Both the position numbers and the translations under genes were made by a program. From assembly GCA_016712745.1 (NCBI GenBank), contig JADJQN010000001.1:1798001-1862000 (forward strand): a stretch of DNA of 64,000 nt, in the 5' to 3' direction. The DNA comes from Sandaracinaceae bacterium. Lineage in GTDB: Bacteria; Myxococcota_A; Polyangia; Polyangiales; JADJQN01. The notes beneath the pieces were generated by a model that worked only from the letters and a program-made list of their open reading frames with translations, made no database searches and was not told the origin of the DNA. This document shows positions 1 to 8,489 of this stretch, piece after piece (positions within the stretch are counted from its first letter, which is position 1; each line of letters begins with the position of its first letter).

Positions 1-122
1 GTGGACACGCTTTCTTCGCTTGGCAAGGACGTCGGGTCATCAGCACTCTGAACAGCCGAGGACGGTACAGCTCCGCACGCTGCGAGGAGCGAGCTAGCAA
101 CTAAGACAGCGACGCGTAGCAT
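1..122 (-). CDS. Lipoprotein, N-terminal part (runs off the window edge)
   Basis: The minus strand from ATG at 122 gives a typical lipoprotein signal: a short basic start (MLR), a hydrophobic stretch and the lipobox LLAAC with Cys at residue 16, followed by a Ser/Asp/Pro-rich linker. About 40 codons are visible and the frame is open to the window edge. The start lies 29 bp after the stop of the ATP-grasp gene on the same strand, so the two may be co-transcribed. The function of the mature protein cannot be judged from this fragment. Confidence 0.6.
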   Translation of the reverse strand, partial: MLRVAVLVASSLLAACGAVPSSAVQSADDPTSLPSEESVS

Positions 123-151
123 GGTTTCCATTCTGCGAGCGCGCACCGAGC

Positions 152-1099
152 CTAGAGCGGCCGCGCAAGCTCGCGCACAAGATAGTCGACGACGCGCTCG
201 AAGGGATCGAATCCGAATGCCTGGCCAATGGGCGCACGCAAATTCGAGTTTGCGTTGATGTCGTAGAAAACGCGGCGGCCGTCGCTTGACTCAAGATATT
301 CGATTCCAGCAACGTCAAGCCCACCTGCCGCGACGATGCGACGTCCCTGCTCCACGGCTTCCCTCGGAACTTCCGGGTAGGGGTAGAACTCTACCGGTTT
401 CTGCGACGTGGCCGCGGGAATTTCGCAAAGCGCATCGCTTGAGTCGGCGGGGTTGCAAAGCTCGGACGGGCAGAGATTGAACGCGCCGTGAGAGACCACG
501 CGCATCGCGTAGAGCAGCTCGCCACCCAGAAATTCCATGCGCACGATTCCGCGCGCGGGATCGGTGGGAAAATACTCCTGAAGCAGCATGAGATTGTCGG
601 GAAGCCAGATGTCCGGTGTCGTCGCAACTGTTCGCGCGAGCTCGTCGAAGGAGTTGAGCAAAAACATGCGGGCGCCGCTGCCACCTTGTTCAGGCTTGAG
701 GAGCGCGGGCCAGCGCGTCCACGCATTGCGCACCGCTTCAACTTCGTTGAACGCGAGGGACGCCGGATGATCGATGCCGAGCCTCTTGAGCAGACTGCCT
801 TGCGCGCTTTTGCTCAGCTCGAGTGAAAACGCGCGCGAGCCGTTGAGAACGCGCGCGCCCGCAAGCTCCAGGCTGCGCATCAGCGCGAGAGCCAACGGCA
901 CGGCGCGCGTGCTACCGCGCAGATAGGCGCTGGGACTCGCCTGATTGAAGTAGAGCCGCGCGCCTGGAACGAGATCGACATCAAACGATGCCTTCTTAAG
1001 ATCGAACGTTCCAAATCTTACGCCACGTTTCTCGAGCGCGGCGAAGAGGGGCTTCTGCCACTCAGGATGCTCATGAATAACGATAAGCTCGACAGTCAC
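152..1099 (-). CDS. ATP-grasp enzyme (RimK-like fold), substrate unknown
   Basis: About 315 aa. The open frame extends further upstream, but the first part of that is antisense to the divergent lipoprotein gene and looks non-coding; the GTG at 1099 (MTVELIVIHE) starts the recognisable protein, as in related proteins that begin with a small Rossmann-like domain. The C-terminal half has ATP-grasp features: a Lys in WPALLKPEQGGSG, acidic residues in VRMEFLGGE, and the metal-binding YDINANSN signature near the end. ATP-grasp enzymes join a carboxylate to an amine through an acyl phosphate; RimK relatives add amino acids to proteins or small molecules. Nothing nearby indicates the substrate. No convincing Shine-Dalgarno sequence precedes the GTG. 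Confidence 0.75.
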   Translation of the reverse strand: MTVELIVIHEHPEWQKPLFAALEKRGVRFGTFDLKKASFDVDLVPGARLYFNQASPSAYLRGSTRAVPLALALMRSLELAGARVLNGSRAFSLELSKSAQGSLLKRLGIDHPASLAFNEVEAVRNAWTRWPALLKPEQGGSGARMFLLNSFDELARTVATTPDIWLPDNLMLLQEYFPTDPARGIVRMEFLGGELLYAMRVVSHGAFNLCPSELCNPADSSDALCEIPAATSQKPVEFYPYPEVPREAVEQGRRIVAAGGLDVAGIEYLESSDGRRVFYDINANSNLRAPIGQAFGFDPFERVVDYLVRELARPL

Positions 1100-1217
1100 A
1101 ATGGACCGTGCGTCGCACGTAGTGCGTGTCAGGTCAAACCCGTGCTCGCCTTGACCCTGGGGGCCCCGCGTGTAAGTCCGTAGCCGCGGTTGTTGACGGA
1201 AATAGTGGAGGAAGCTC

Positions 1218-2438
1218 GTGCACGCCAAGGTTCTTACGCTCGCATTGCTCGCATCGGTTTTGAATGTCGGATGCGGGGCTGACCGCGGCCCAGACGCGAG
1301 CACCACGGACGACGGCGGTCTGCCCGAAACGGACGGCGGTAGTCTCGTGGCCGCGCCTCAGCTCGGCGACGGCACACCGGGAAGCGCGCATGTCGTTTCG
1401 ATCTACTCGCCCTCCGCGCAACGTGAAGCGACGGATCTGGAGTTCGATCCGACGAGCGGCAAGCTGTGGGTAACCTTCCGCGAGTACGAAAGTTCGGCAA
1501 TCTGCACCGAGGCCTCGTTCGCAGGTTGCGATGCCCTCCCCGGCTGGACGTTGGAAATCACTGGCGCCGAAGGCGACGCGCCGAGCAGCGTGCTCAAGCA
1601 GGACGCCAATGCGTGGCACTTCATGCGACGTCCAACCTCGATCGCGTTCGGGGACACGGACGCGCGCTCTAGCGCAACCCCAGGCCAGTCGAGTTTCTTT
1701 GCGACATGTCACGAGGCCCGAACCGGCAACTACGACGATGACGCCTACGACTATATGGGTCCCGCCTTCTGGACGTCCGATCCGGCGGTCTACACATTCA
1801 ACGGCCCGGGGGGCAACGGCTCGCACCTCGACATGTTGCACTCCGCGCCCTTCTGCATGGGCATCGCGCACAATCGCGGCAATGCGTTTTGGGTATTCAA
1901 CGGCGACGCTGGCTCGATCGACGATGTCGACTTCGTAGAACCGCATGTCGCCGGCGGCGAAGAACACGGGGACGGGCGAATCCGCCGATTCGTCGCAGGC
2001 CAAGTGGCGCGCGTCGCAAACGTGCCGAGTCACTTAGCATTCGATTCCGACTCAGCGTTCCTCTACATCGCTGACACCGGCAACGCCCGCATCGCACGCC
2101 TCGACACTGCGACCGGCACGATGGCCGGACGATTCCCGAAAGCCTACGACAGCCTCGAAGTGTCCAACTTCATGAGCGACGCGGTCATCGAGGATGTGGT
2201 CCCCCCAGGGACGCTCGTTCAGCCGAGTGGACTTGCGCTTCACGACGGCACGCTCTTCGTGAGCGATCATGCGACGAGCATCATCTACGCGTTTAGCGTG
2301 GACGGCGCCCTGCTCAATCAGTTCGACACAGAGTTGCCCGAGGGCTCGCTCGCGGGCCTCACGATCGGACCCGACAACAAGATCTACTTCGTCAACATGA
2401 AGACGTCCGAAGTTTTCAGGCTCGACCCCGCAAGCTGA
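1218..2438 (+). CDS. Lipoprotein with NHL/SMP-30-like beta-propeller
   Basis: 406 aa, start GTG at 1218 preceded by GGAGG at good spacing. The signal peptide ends in lipobox LNVGC (Cys19), followed by an Asp/Gly/Thr linker. The rest has repeated propeller-blade patterns such as SAFLYIADTGNARIARLD, LHDGTLFVSDHATSIIYAF and IGPDNKIYFVNM, typical of NHL or strictosidine-synthase-like propellers. It is probably an outer-membrane-anchored protein on the periplasmic or surface side. Catalytic residues are not evident and it may be a binding or structural protein. It diverges from the ATP-grasp gene across a 118-bp intergenic region. Confidence 0.75.
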   Translation: MHAKVLTLALLASVLNVGCGADRGPDASTTDDGGLPETDGGSLVAAPQLGDGTPGSAHVVSIYSPSAQREATDLEFDPTSGKLWVTFREYESSAICTEASFAGCDALPGWTLEITGAEGDAPSSVLKQDANAWHFMRRPTSIAFGDTDARSSATPGQSSFFATCHEARTGNYDDDAYDYMGPAFWTSDPAVYTFNGPGGNGSHLDMLHSAPFCMGIAHNRGNAFWVFNGDAGSIDDVDFVEPHVAGGEEHGDGRIRRFVAGQVARVANVPSHLAFDSDSAFLYIADTGNARIARLDTATGTMAGRFPKAYDSLEVSNFMSDAVIEDVVPPGTLVQPSGLALHDGTLFVSDHATSIIYAFSVDGALLNQFDTELPEGSLAGLTIGPDNKIYFVNMKTSEVFRLDPAS

Positions 2439-2484
2439 TCAAGCGCTCGCCGCGCTCGCGCATTTCCGCGCGGCGCATTTCACA

Positions 2485-2511
2485 TTGACACATACCCCAC
2501 CACCGTATAGC
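2485..2511 (+). promoter_or_regulatory. Promoter of the copper operon with a candidate CsoR-like operator
   Basis: A perfect -35 (TTGACA, 2485-2490) is followed after 15 bp by a -10-like TATAGC (2506-2511). The spacer carries the dyad ATAC-N9-GTAT (2492-2508) beginning ATACCCC. CsoR-type repressors bind dyads with TACCC half-sites, so this overlaps where a repressor would block polymerase. The -10 ends 8 nt before the first ATG, which suggests a leaderless transcript. Operator assignment is inference. Confidence 0.45.
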
Positions 2512-2519
2512 AGCCAGCT

Positions 2520-2783
2520 ATGCGACTAATTCTTCTATGGGGTTTGAGTGCGCTCGCGCTTAGCGCTTCCGCATGCGGTGGCGGTCTACCGCACGAGTTT
2601 CCGTCAGCTTCCGCGGCATCACCGGACGCGGTCGAGATGTCGCCAGCACAGCTCACCACCGCTACGCAGGGAGACCCGCCCTTGCCAGGCGAAAGCGGAG
2701 TCGGCGCGTGGCCTGGTTTGGCAGGAGCACGACCCAGCGCGGCGCATCACCACCACCACGGCTCGCAGACGGGAGCTCAATAA
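2520..2783 (+). CDS. Small lipoprotein with His5 tail, first gene of the copper operon
   Basis: 87 aa. It has a lipoprotein signal (MRLILLWGLSALALSASAC, Cys19) and a short, low-complexity mature part rich in Ala, Pro, Ser and Gly, with a run of five His near the C terminus (AAHHHHHGSQ). No known domain is seen. Its place as the first gene of an operon with a multicopper oxidase and CsoR suggests the His cluster binds or delivers copper in the periplasm (inference). The stop overlaps the next ATG by one base (TAATG), implying coupled translation. There is no Shine-Dalgarno before the start. Confidence 0.7.
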   Translation: MRLILLWGLSALALSASACGGGLPHEFPSASAASPDAVEMSPAQLTTATQGDPPLPGESGVGAWPGLAGARPSAAHHHHHGSQTGAQ

Positions 2784-4159
2784 TGCGTATTCCTTTTACT
2801 ACGCTAATCTCGGGGGTCCTGCTCACTGGTTGCGTGAGCACGGCTATCCACAATGATCTTCCGCAAGTTCGTGAGCTCGCTAGAACGTCCGTGCCGGACG
2901 GCGTCGTCGAAGGCGAGGTCAACGCGAGCACCGACAGCCAGGTGCTGCAAGCCCTGCGGCAACCGGTCGACGTCGATGCAGCGGTCCGCATTGCGCTCGC
3001 CGGTAACCGCGAGCTTCGGGCGCTGTTTCGTGAGATGGGAATCGCGCGCGGTCGACTACTGCAAGCTGGTGTCGTCCCCAACCCTGTCGTGGGAGTAGAG
3101 TTTTTGCCGGAGCGCAACTCGCGCTTCGAGCTGCGTGTCGAGTACGACATAACGGGCTTGATTCTGGCGCCAGCGAGTTCGCGCGCAGCAAGTAGTGAGG
3201 TCGACGCGGCTCGCTTCCGTGCCGCAGCAGCGGTAGTTGCAACCGGCCTTGAAGCACGTGCCGATTATTACTCATTCGTCGCAGCAGAGCAGAAGCTCGC
3301 CATCGCCCAGCAGGCACTGGACGCACTCGCTGCAGCACGCGATGCCGCCAATGCGATGCGCGCATCCGGCAACGCCGCGGAGTTCACCGCTGACGTGCAG
3401 ATCGCCGCGTACGAGCGCGCGCGCGTCGGGGTCTCGGAAGCTGAACTCGAGGTCGCGCATCGCCGTGAAACGCTGACACGCTTGTTCGGCATCGCTGGCG
3501 GCGAAGTGATTTGGCACTCGAGTGGTTCGTTACCGGAAGCGGAACACCAACTGTCAGTCCCCGACCGAGTTGAAACGACCGCCATTGAAGCGAGCTTTGC
3601 GCTCAAAGAACAACGCGCCCACCTCGAGGCACTAGGTCGTCAAGCTGGCATGGCGAGTACGGCAGGATGGATGCCCGAGATTGTTGCAGACGTACATGCA
3701 CTGCTGGGTCATCCGGAGAGTACGGAGACCAATTCCTTAGGAGACGATTGGCGCTTCGGCGCGGGCGTCGATGTGCGCCTTCCTATCTTCGCGCAGAATC
3801 GCGGGATGGCTGGCGCGCTGTCGGCGGAGTTCGACGCGCAAATGGAACGCTACATCGGCACCGCAGTCACGGTGCGTTCTGCAGCACGCGAAGCGCGCAA
3901 CCGGCTGGTGTCTGCGCACGCGCGCGTTCGTCTTTACGCGGATGTTATCGTCCCGGCGCAACAACGCGTGATGGAGCAAGCCTTGCTTCAGTACAACGCG
4001 ATGGATCTGAGTGTTTTCGAGTTGCTCAATGCTCGACGCGAGCAGCTCGATGTCGAGCTCGCACGCGTTGAAACACTCGCAGAGTACTGGACGGCACGTG
4101 CAGAGTTTGAATCCGTAATCGCAGGCGCGCTGGTTCACACGCGCGAAGGGGCTCGCTAA
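2783..4159 (+). CDS. Outer-membrane efflux channel lipoprotein, TolC/CusC type
   Basis: 458 aa from ATG 2783. The signal peptide ends in lipobox LLTGC (Cys17), as in CusC-type channels. The body is the long Ala/Arg/Glu-rich helical pattern of the outer membrane efflux protein family, with two similar halves and conserved stretches such as VDVDAAVRIALAGNRELRALF near the first repeat. Family members form trimeric outer-membrane tunnels that dock to an inner-membrane pump and an adaptor. No CusA (RND pump) or CusB (adaptor) gene lies next to it, so it either works with partners encoded elsewhere or has a different role. It is translationally coupled to the gene before it and followed after 2 bp by the oxidase gene. 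Confidence 0.85.
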   Translation: MRIPFTTLISGVLLTGCVSTAIHNDLPQVRELARTSVPDGVVEGEVNASTDSQVLQALRQPVDVDAAVRIALAGNRELRALFREMGIARGRLLQAGVVPNPVVGVEFLPERNSRFELRVEYDITGLILAPASSRAASSEVDAARFRAAAAVVATGLEARADYYSFVAAEQKLAIAQQALDALAAARDAANAMRASGNAAEFTADVQIAAYERARVGVSEAELEVAHRRETLTRLFGIAGGEVIWHSSGSLPEAEHQLSVPDRVETTAIEASFALKEQRAHLEALGRQAGMASTAGWMPEIVADVHALLGHPESTETNSLGDDWRFGAGVDVRLPIFAQNRGMAGALSAEFDAQMERYIGTAVTVRSAAREARNRLVSAHARVRLYADVIVPAQQRVMEQALLQYNAMDLSVFELLNARREQLDVELARVETLAEYWTARAEFESVIAGALVHTREGAR

Positions 4160-4161
4160 CC

Positions 4162-5493
4162 ATGGACCGACGTTCATTCATTCAGCTCGGCGGCATCGCT
4201 GCGGCAGCGGCGCTCGCCGGTAAGTCGACGGAAGCGCTTGCGCAAGACCAAGCAGCGTCGCCAAACCGCCCCGCTCGCAACGTCGCAAGTCCGCCTGCAC
4301 CGGGGGGACAGCCTGCGGTAGTCACGCCGAACGGCTCGACCCTTCCGTGGCGTGTTGTGAACGGTGTGAAGGTTGGACACTTGATCGCGCAAGAGGTCGA
4401 CAACGAATTCGCGCCGGGCTTGCGCGCGCGCTGTTGGGGCTATAACGGCGGCACGCCCGGCCCAACGCTCGAAGCGGTGGAAGGCGACCGCGTTCGCATC
4501 TACGTGACCAACCGCCTGCCGGAACCGACGACGGTGCATTGGCACGGAATGATTTTGCCGAACGGCATGGATGGCGTGGCCGGCCTCAACCAGCGCCCCA
4601 TCCCGCCTGGTGAAACCTATGTTTACGAGTTCGATCTCCGCCACGCAGGCACCTTCATGTACCACTCCCATTTCGACGAGATGACACAGATCGCGCTCGG
4701 CATGGTCGGCATGTTCGTAGTGCATCCGCGCGCTGCGCGTGGCCCACGCGTCGCGCATGACTTCGTGCTGATGGCGCATGAGTGGAAGATCGACATCGGC
4801 GCATCGCGTCCTGATCCCTTGGCGATGAACGACTTCAATGTGCTTACGTTCAACGGCAAATCGTTTCCTGCCACCGAGCCACTCGTTGTCGGCCGCGGAC
4901 AGCGCGTACGCATACGCCTCGGGAATCTCGGGCCCATGGATCATCACCCGATTCACATCCACGGCCTGAACTTCAAAGTCACGGCAACCGATGGCGGCTA
5001 CGTACCGGAAAGCGCGCAGTCTCCACAGACGACTGTGCTCGTTCCGGTTGGGTCCACACGAGTGATTGAGTTCGTGCCCGAGGAAGCCGGCGACTGGGCG
5101 ATGCACTGCCACATGACTCATCACATCATGACGCAGATGGGTCACCGCATGACACCACTCGTCGGCGCAGATACCCGGCGGCTCGACCAGCGCCTCACGC
5201 GCGTGCTTCCCGCGGCGATGACAATGGGGCAGACGGGAATGGGAACAATGGGCGCGATGCAAATGCCCATTCCCGAGAACAGCGTCGCGATGCGTGGTAG
5301 TCCGGGGCCCTTCTCGACGATTGATATGGGCGGGATGTTTACTGTGCTCAAAGTCCGCGAGCGCCCGACCGCAGAGGACGCCGCGACCTGGTACACCTAT
5401 CCGCCGGGGACCACCGTAGAACGCGCCGATGCGCAGCGCATGCAAGCGGACGGCATCGACACGGCGCTGGGCCCGGATGCGGGCGAGCGATGA
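4162..5493 (+). CDS. Tat-exported two-domain multicopper oxidase (copper resistance)
   Basis: 443 aa. The N terminus carries a twin-arginine signal (DRRSFIQLGG) ending near ALAQ, so it is exported folded. All copper ligand motifs are present: HWHG at 126-129, HSH at 168-170, HPIHIHG at 262-268, and HCHMTHHIMTQM at 315-326, with the last Met as type-1 axial ligand. The second and third motifs are only about 90 residues apart, as in two-domain small laccases that act as trimers, not the ~300 of three-domain CueO. A Met-rich stretch follows (about 353-391), reminiscent of Cu(I)-binding Met-rich regions. Likely role: periplasmic oxidation of Cu(I) to less toxic Cu(II). The start lies 2 bp after the channel gene, and the stop overlaps csoR by ATGA. 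Confidence 0.9.
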   Translation: MDRRSFIQLGGIAAAAALAGKSTEALAQDQAASPNRPARNVASPPAPGGQPAVVTPNGSTLPWRVVNGVKVGHLIAQEVDNEFAPGLRARCWGYNGGTPGPTLEAVEGDRVRIYVTNRLPEPTTVHWHGMILPNGMDGVAGLNQRPIPPGETYVYEFDLRHAGTFMYHSHFDEMTQIALGMVGMFVVHPRAARGPRVAHDFVLMAHEWKIDIGASRPDPLAMNDFNVLTFNGKSFPATEPLVVGRGQRVRIRLGNLGPMDHHPIHIHGLNFKVTATDGGYVPESAQSPQTTVLVPVGSTRVIEFVPEEAGDWAMHCHMTHHIMTQMGHRMTPLVGADTRRLDQRLTRVLPAAMTMGQTGMGTMGAMQMPIPENSVAMRGSPGPFSTIDMGGMFTVLKVRERPTAEDAATWYTYPPGTTVERADAQRMQADGIDTALGPDAGER

Positions 5494-5807
5494 GTGCGAG
5501 AAAAGCAGCCACGCACGCAACACACGCCGTCGCCGTCGACGCAAAAACAAAAACAGCCAATCTGAAACGTCTGCGCCGCATCGAAGGTCAGGTGCGCGGA
5601 ATTCAGCGCATGATCGAGGACGAGCGCTACTGCACGGACATTGTCACGCAGATCTCCTCCATCGAGCACGCACTTCGCGCGGTCTCGCGCGAGCTCGTTC
5701 GCAATCACATACGTCACTGCGCGCGACACGCGCTCAGCTCTTCGAGCAAAGAGTCGGAGGCCATGGTGGAAGAGCTCGTGAAGGTGCTCGTACAATCCGC
5801 ACGGTGA
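5490..5807 (+). CDS. csoR: CsoR-family copper-sensing repressor
   Basis: 105 aa, all-helical CsoR/RcnR family: the typical LKRLRRIEGQVRGIQRMIE core starts at residue 25. The Cu(I) ligand set of CsoR is conserved: Cys48, His73 and Cys77, with the same spacing (25, then 4) as the characterised CsoR Cys-His-Cys triad, so copper is more likely than nickel or formaldehyde. In this family Cu(I) binding releases DNA and derepresses the operon. It is the last gene of the operon, overlapping the oxidase stop by 4 bp, consistent with autoregulation from the promoter at 2485-2511. The N-terminal ~20 residues are an extra Ala/His/Thr-rich tail. Confidence 0.9.
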   Translation: MSARKAATHATHAVAVDAKTKTANLKRLRRIEGQVRGIQRMIEDERYCTDIVTQISSIEHALRAVSRELVRNHIRHCARHALSSSSKESEAMVEELVKVLVQSAR

Positions 5808-5825
5808 CTGGCGACCAGCGGTACC

Positions 5826-6266
5826 CTACTCTTTGCTGTACGTGAATCGCCACTCAGGGTGGTCTACCACGAGCTTCTCGAGGGCCGTCGCATCCGCGGC
5901 GCCCTCGATGGCACGCTGATCCCCGAAACGCACGAGATAGTGCGTGATCGCGTCTCCCTTCAGCGTAAACGAGACGTCCACAGGATGGAGGCGCTGCGAA
6001 TCGAGTGCCCAGATATATCCGTCTGCGTGAAAGTCAGAAGCGCTGCGTGCCGACGAATTGCGAATGACGAAGCCATCGTACCAGCGGCCGCGCAGATCCG
6101 AGCGCGGGTCGTGATGAAGAAAGGTTGCGACCCAACTCTCGATCGCCGCGGCGAAGCGACCCTCGAGGGGTGAGTAGTCCTGCGATGCCAAGAAGGGACG
6201 TTTGTCGAGTAGCCAGGCTCGCGTCGCTTCGGCAAGTTCCGCCTCGATCAAATCTTGGTCGGTCAT
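5826..6266 (-). CDS. Conserved-looking hypothetical protein
   Basis: 146 aa from ATG 6266 (MTDQDLIEAELAE); the upstream extension of the frame overlaps the next gene and is not coding-like. Soluble, acidic, no signal peptide or membrane segment. It has Trp/Tyr-rich stretches such as RGRWYDGFVIRN and HADGYIWALDSQRLHPV, suggesting a small alpha/beta domain. I do not recognise the family. It converges on csoR with 18 bp between the stops, so it is not part of the copper operon. Confidence 0.6.
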   Translation of the reverse strand: MTDQDLIEAELAEATRAWLLDKRPFLASQDYSPLEGRFAAAIESWVATFLHHDPRSDLRGRWYDGFVIRNSSARSASDFHADGYIWALDSQRLHPVDVSFTLKGDAITHYLVRFGDQRAIEGAADATALEKLVVDHPEWRFTYSKE

Positions 6267-6378
6267 AAGTCCATCGTAGCAAGGGATCGCTCGCATTCCC
6301 CAGATGAAAATGCGCTGCAGCCCGGCTCGGGGGCAGCCCGCCTGCCCTTCCCTGTTCGCGCGATGGTATAAAGCCGTC

Positions 6379-6933
6379 GTGACCATCCAACTCTACCGGC
6401 GCAACGCGTTCGCGCGATCGACCCGCATTTCGCGCGTCGCATTCGCACTGGTTTTAGCCGTCTGCGCATCAGCGATAGTCGCACCATCAAAGGCGCATGC
6501 CGAAGGCGACCGATTCACGATCGAGCTTGGGGGCGGCTACGCCATGGCTAGCGGCGCAGGCCTGCCGAGTCGCGGCATCGGCGGCGATTTGTGGATGACG
6601 TACGGCCTGAGCTACTCGTTCACGCTACGCGCGTTTGGCGGAGTAGCGTTGCAAGGGAGCGACCACTGGATTCAAGACTACGGAGTGGACGTGGTCTACG
6701 TGATCAACGCGTTCGCGTTCGTGCCCTATGCTGGCCTTGGGATGAACGTCCTCACGCATACCCACAACCACGAATCTATTAACGCATTCGGCCTTCATGG
6801 GGTGCTCGGCATCGACTTTCTCCTGAGCGATGCGGTCTTCGCCGGCCTCGAGGTGCGGCCGACTTTAGCGCTCACCCAGTACTTCGAGATGCCGATCTAC
6901 ATCAAACTAGGTTTTGCGTTCGACCTCGACTAG
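6379..6933 (+). CDS. Small outer-membrane beta-barrel-like protein
   Basis: 184 aa from GTG 6379, chosen because it places a classical signal peptide (hydrophobic core, then AHA-EG cleavage) at the N terminus. The mature part has alternating Gly/aromatic strands (FTIELGGGYAMAS, WMTYGLSYSFTLRAFGG, FAGLEVRPTLALTQYF) and ends FAFDLD, resembling 8-stranded OmpA/OmpW-like barrels. An extended -10 (TGGTATAAA, ending 6372) sits 6 nt upstream of the GTG, which fits a leaderless message. An ATG at 6304 in the same frame is an alternative start but would give a poor signal peptide. Function unknown. Confidence 0.6.
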   Translation: MTIQLYRRNAFARSTRISRVAFALVLAVCASAIVAPSKAHAEGDRFTIELGGGYAMASGAGLPSRGIGGDLWMTYGLSYSFTLRAFGGVALQGSDHWIQDYGVDVVYVINAFAFVPYAGLGMNVLTHTHNHESINAFGLHGVLGIDFLLSDAVFAGLEVRPTLALTQYFEMPIYIKLGFAFDLD

Positions 6934-7057
6934 TCGCCGCGCGAACCTACGTCTCGCTGAAGAAAGCGAGTACGCTCTTAACATGCTCAGCAAATTTCAC
7001 AGTGCTCTGCTTCGACGGATGATCTACGCGATGGTTGCAGTCGGCGTCATCGCCAAG

Positions 7058-7780
7058 CTAAGGCCTCACGATGGTGCGCGCTGGCAGAACGATAAGCTTG
7101 TGCCGTCGTAGCATTTCGATGCCCCAGGGATTGTCGTCCTGTAGCGCAGTGAAATGATCGTCGGCTTCGTCAAGGACGCCGTAAATGTGCAGCGTGTCGT
7201 CCCGCTCCTCGACGACAACTGCCGTGAGAGGCCGTCGCAAGAACAGCTCACGCTCAATCGCGGCGATTGTCTGAGGCGGCATTCGAAGCGCTTGCTTCGC
7301 ATTCCAAACGCGCAGCTCCACGCAGTAAGCGATCTCGAAGCCATCGATCTCTTTGGGGAGCAGAGTGAGGGGCACTCGATGGCGCGCGTCTCGCGTCGTT
7401 ACCCACATCCACCAGCCGCTGTTGTCGTGCGACATATCGACTTGCGCGATATCGGTATAACGAATCTTGGTGAGCGCCTGGCGCCAGAGCGGATACGACG
7501 GAAAACTCAGATGCTCTGCGCCGAAGCGAAGCTCGAAGCGCGGAAATCCCTTCAACCGATACGCGATGAAAAGCAAATACATCGCCAACGACGCCAACCC
7601 GATCGCACCGAATTCGAGACCGTATCCGCCACGCGTCGTCAGGCGCGTGCTTGCCGCATGCGCGAGGATGGCGAGCAAGAGAACGATTCCCGCAACCCAG
7701 TAGATACCGTTCGCGCGTCTCCGCAATGGATAGACGATGTCGTCATTCAAGGTGGGCACATCGATCCTGCGGAAAGTCAT
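7058..7780 (-). CDS. Hypothetical membrane protein with two TM segments
   Basis: 240 aa. Two predicted membrane helices lie near residues 27-45 (YWVAGIVLLLAILAHAAS) and 55-75 (LEFGAIGLASLAMYLLFIAY), followed by a soluble C-terminal part with PH-like features: FELRFGAEHLSFPSY, IRYTDIAQVDMSHD and GWWMWVTTRDARHRVPL. That pattern resembles bacterial PH-domain/YdbT-like membrane proteins, but the match is loose. It stands alone, converging on the beta-barrel gene. Confidence 0.65.
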   Translation of the reverse strand: MTFRRIDVPTLNDDIVYPLRRRANGIYWVAGIVLLLAILAHAASTRLTTRGGYGLEFGAIGLASLAMYLLFIAYRLKGFPRFELRFGAEHLSFPSYPLWRQALTKIRYTDIAQVDMSHDNSGWWMWVTTRDARHRVPLTLLPKEIDGFEIAYCVELRVWNAKQALRMPPQTIAAIERELFLRRPLTAVVVEERDDTLHIYGVLDEADDHFTALQDDNPWGIEMLRRHKLIVLPARTIVRP

Positions 7781-7853
7781 GGCGATGGCAGACTATCAAA
7801 TCGCAGGCGTGCTGAGTATCGCCCGCCCTTTCAGAGGCGGGAGCGAGATTCAC

Positions 7854-8489
7854 TCAGTATTGGGCGTCTAGGACTGCCGTCCAATCGTTCTTCGCGTCCG
7901 GCGAAAGAAAGGGCACGCGGAACCCGCACTGCTGCGGCATCGCGCGCGCGCGCACATACCAACATGAAGCACCAACCCACTTGTCCGATCGGCATCCGGC
8001 AGACGCAAGCGAGTGATCGATTAGAAGCTCGGCCGGTGCGGGCAACGCCCACTCCGCATTCGTGCGAACGGCACGCAGGTGCAACGGATCATTCGCGAGC
8101 GCTTCGGTATGGCAGACCTGCAGCCTGTCATGGCGCTCCAAAGCACCGTAGATGCGGCGTACGTCGTCTCCGCCATCTTCCTCGAGCGCGATTGCTAGAC
8201 CTACGAAATAGGGAGCATCGCGCCCTTCGATTGTTCAGCTCGCTAGCGCCCGCTGCGCGCTCATCGCACGTGATGGATATGGTGTCTCGACTGCGAACCT
8301 GTGAATGCTTCTGCCGACCGTGCGACATGTCGCGCCGTCCTTGACGTACAACGCGAAAAGCACAACCGGCTCCGGCTTGCCACGAAGCAAGCCGTCATGT
8401 CCGCGCGCCATCTCCAGCGCGTTGAGCTCCTCAACGAAGCGGTAGGACGGAGTGCACGGCGGTTTGAGGAAGTCGAAGTACGAAGTATT
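7854..8489 (-). pseudogene. Gene remnant interrupted by an in-frame TGA
   Basis: On the minus strand one frame is coding-like over the whole 8489-7854 stretch (GC-rich third positions, sensible composition: YRFVEELNALEMARGHDG, KPEPVVLFALYVKDG, APYFVGLAIALEEDGG, SDKWVGASCWYVRAR, FRVPFLSPDAKNDW) but is cut by TGA at 8237-8235. The first ATG in frame is at 8411 and has no good Shine-Dalgarno; coding character begins earlier, right after the stop of the pectate-lyase-like gene. An intact version would be 185-210 aa. Either a decayed gene or a base error at the TGA. Function not recognised. Confidence 0.55.

Noticed and set aside
2747..2761. Run of His codons read as a cloning tag
   Set aside because: It is within a natural operon, has no vector sequence around it and is followed by natural codons before the overlap stop.
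6983..7111. Possible 42-aa frame after the beta-barrel gene
   Set aside because: No Shine-Dalgarno, and its 3' half overlaps the convergent membrane protein gene.
7154..8344. Long open frame on the plus strand (~396 codons)
   Set aside because: It is antisense to the membrane protein gene and to the broken gene; composition is Arg-rich with no domain or Shine-Dalgarno.
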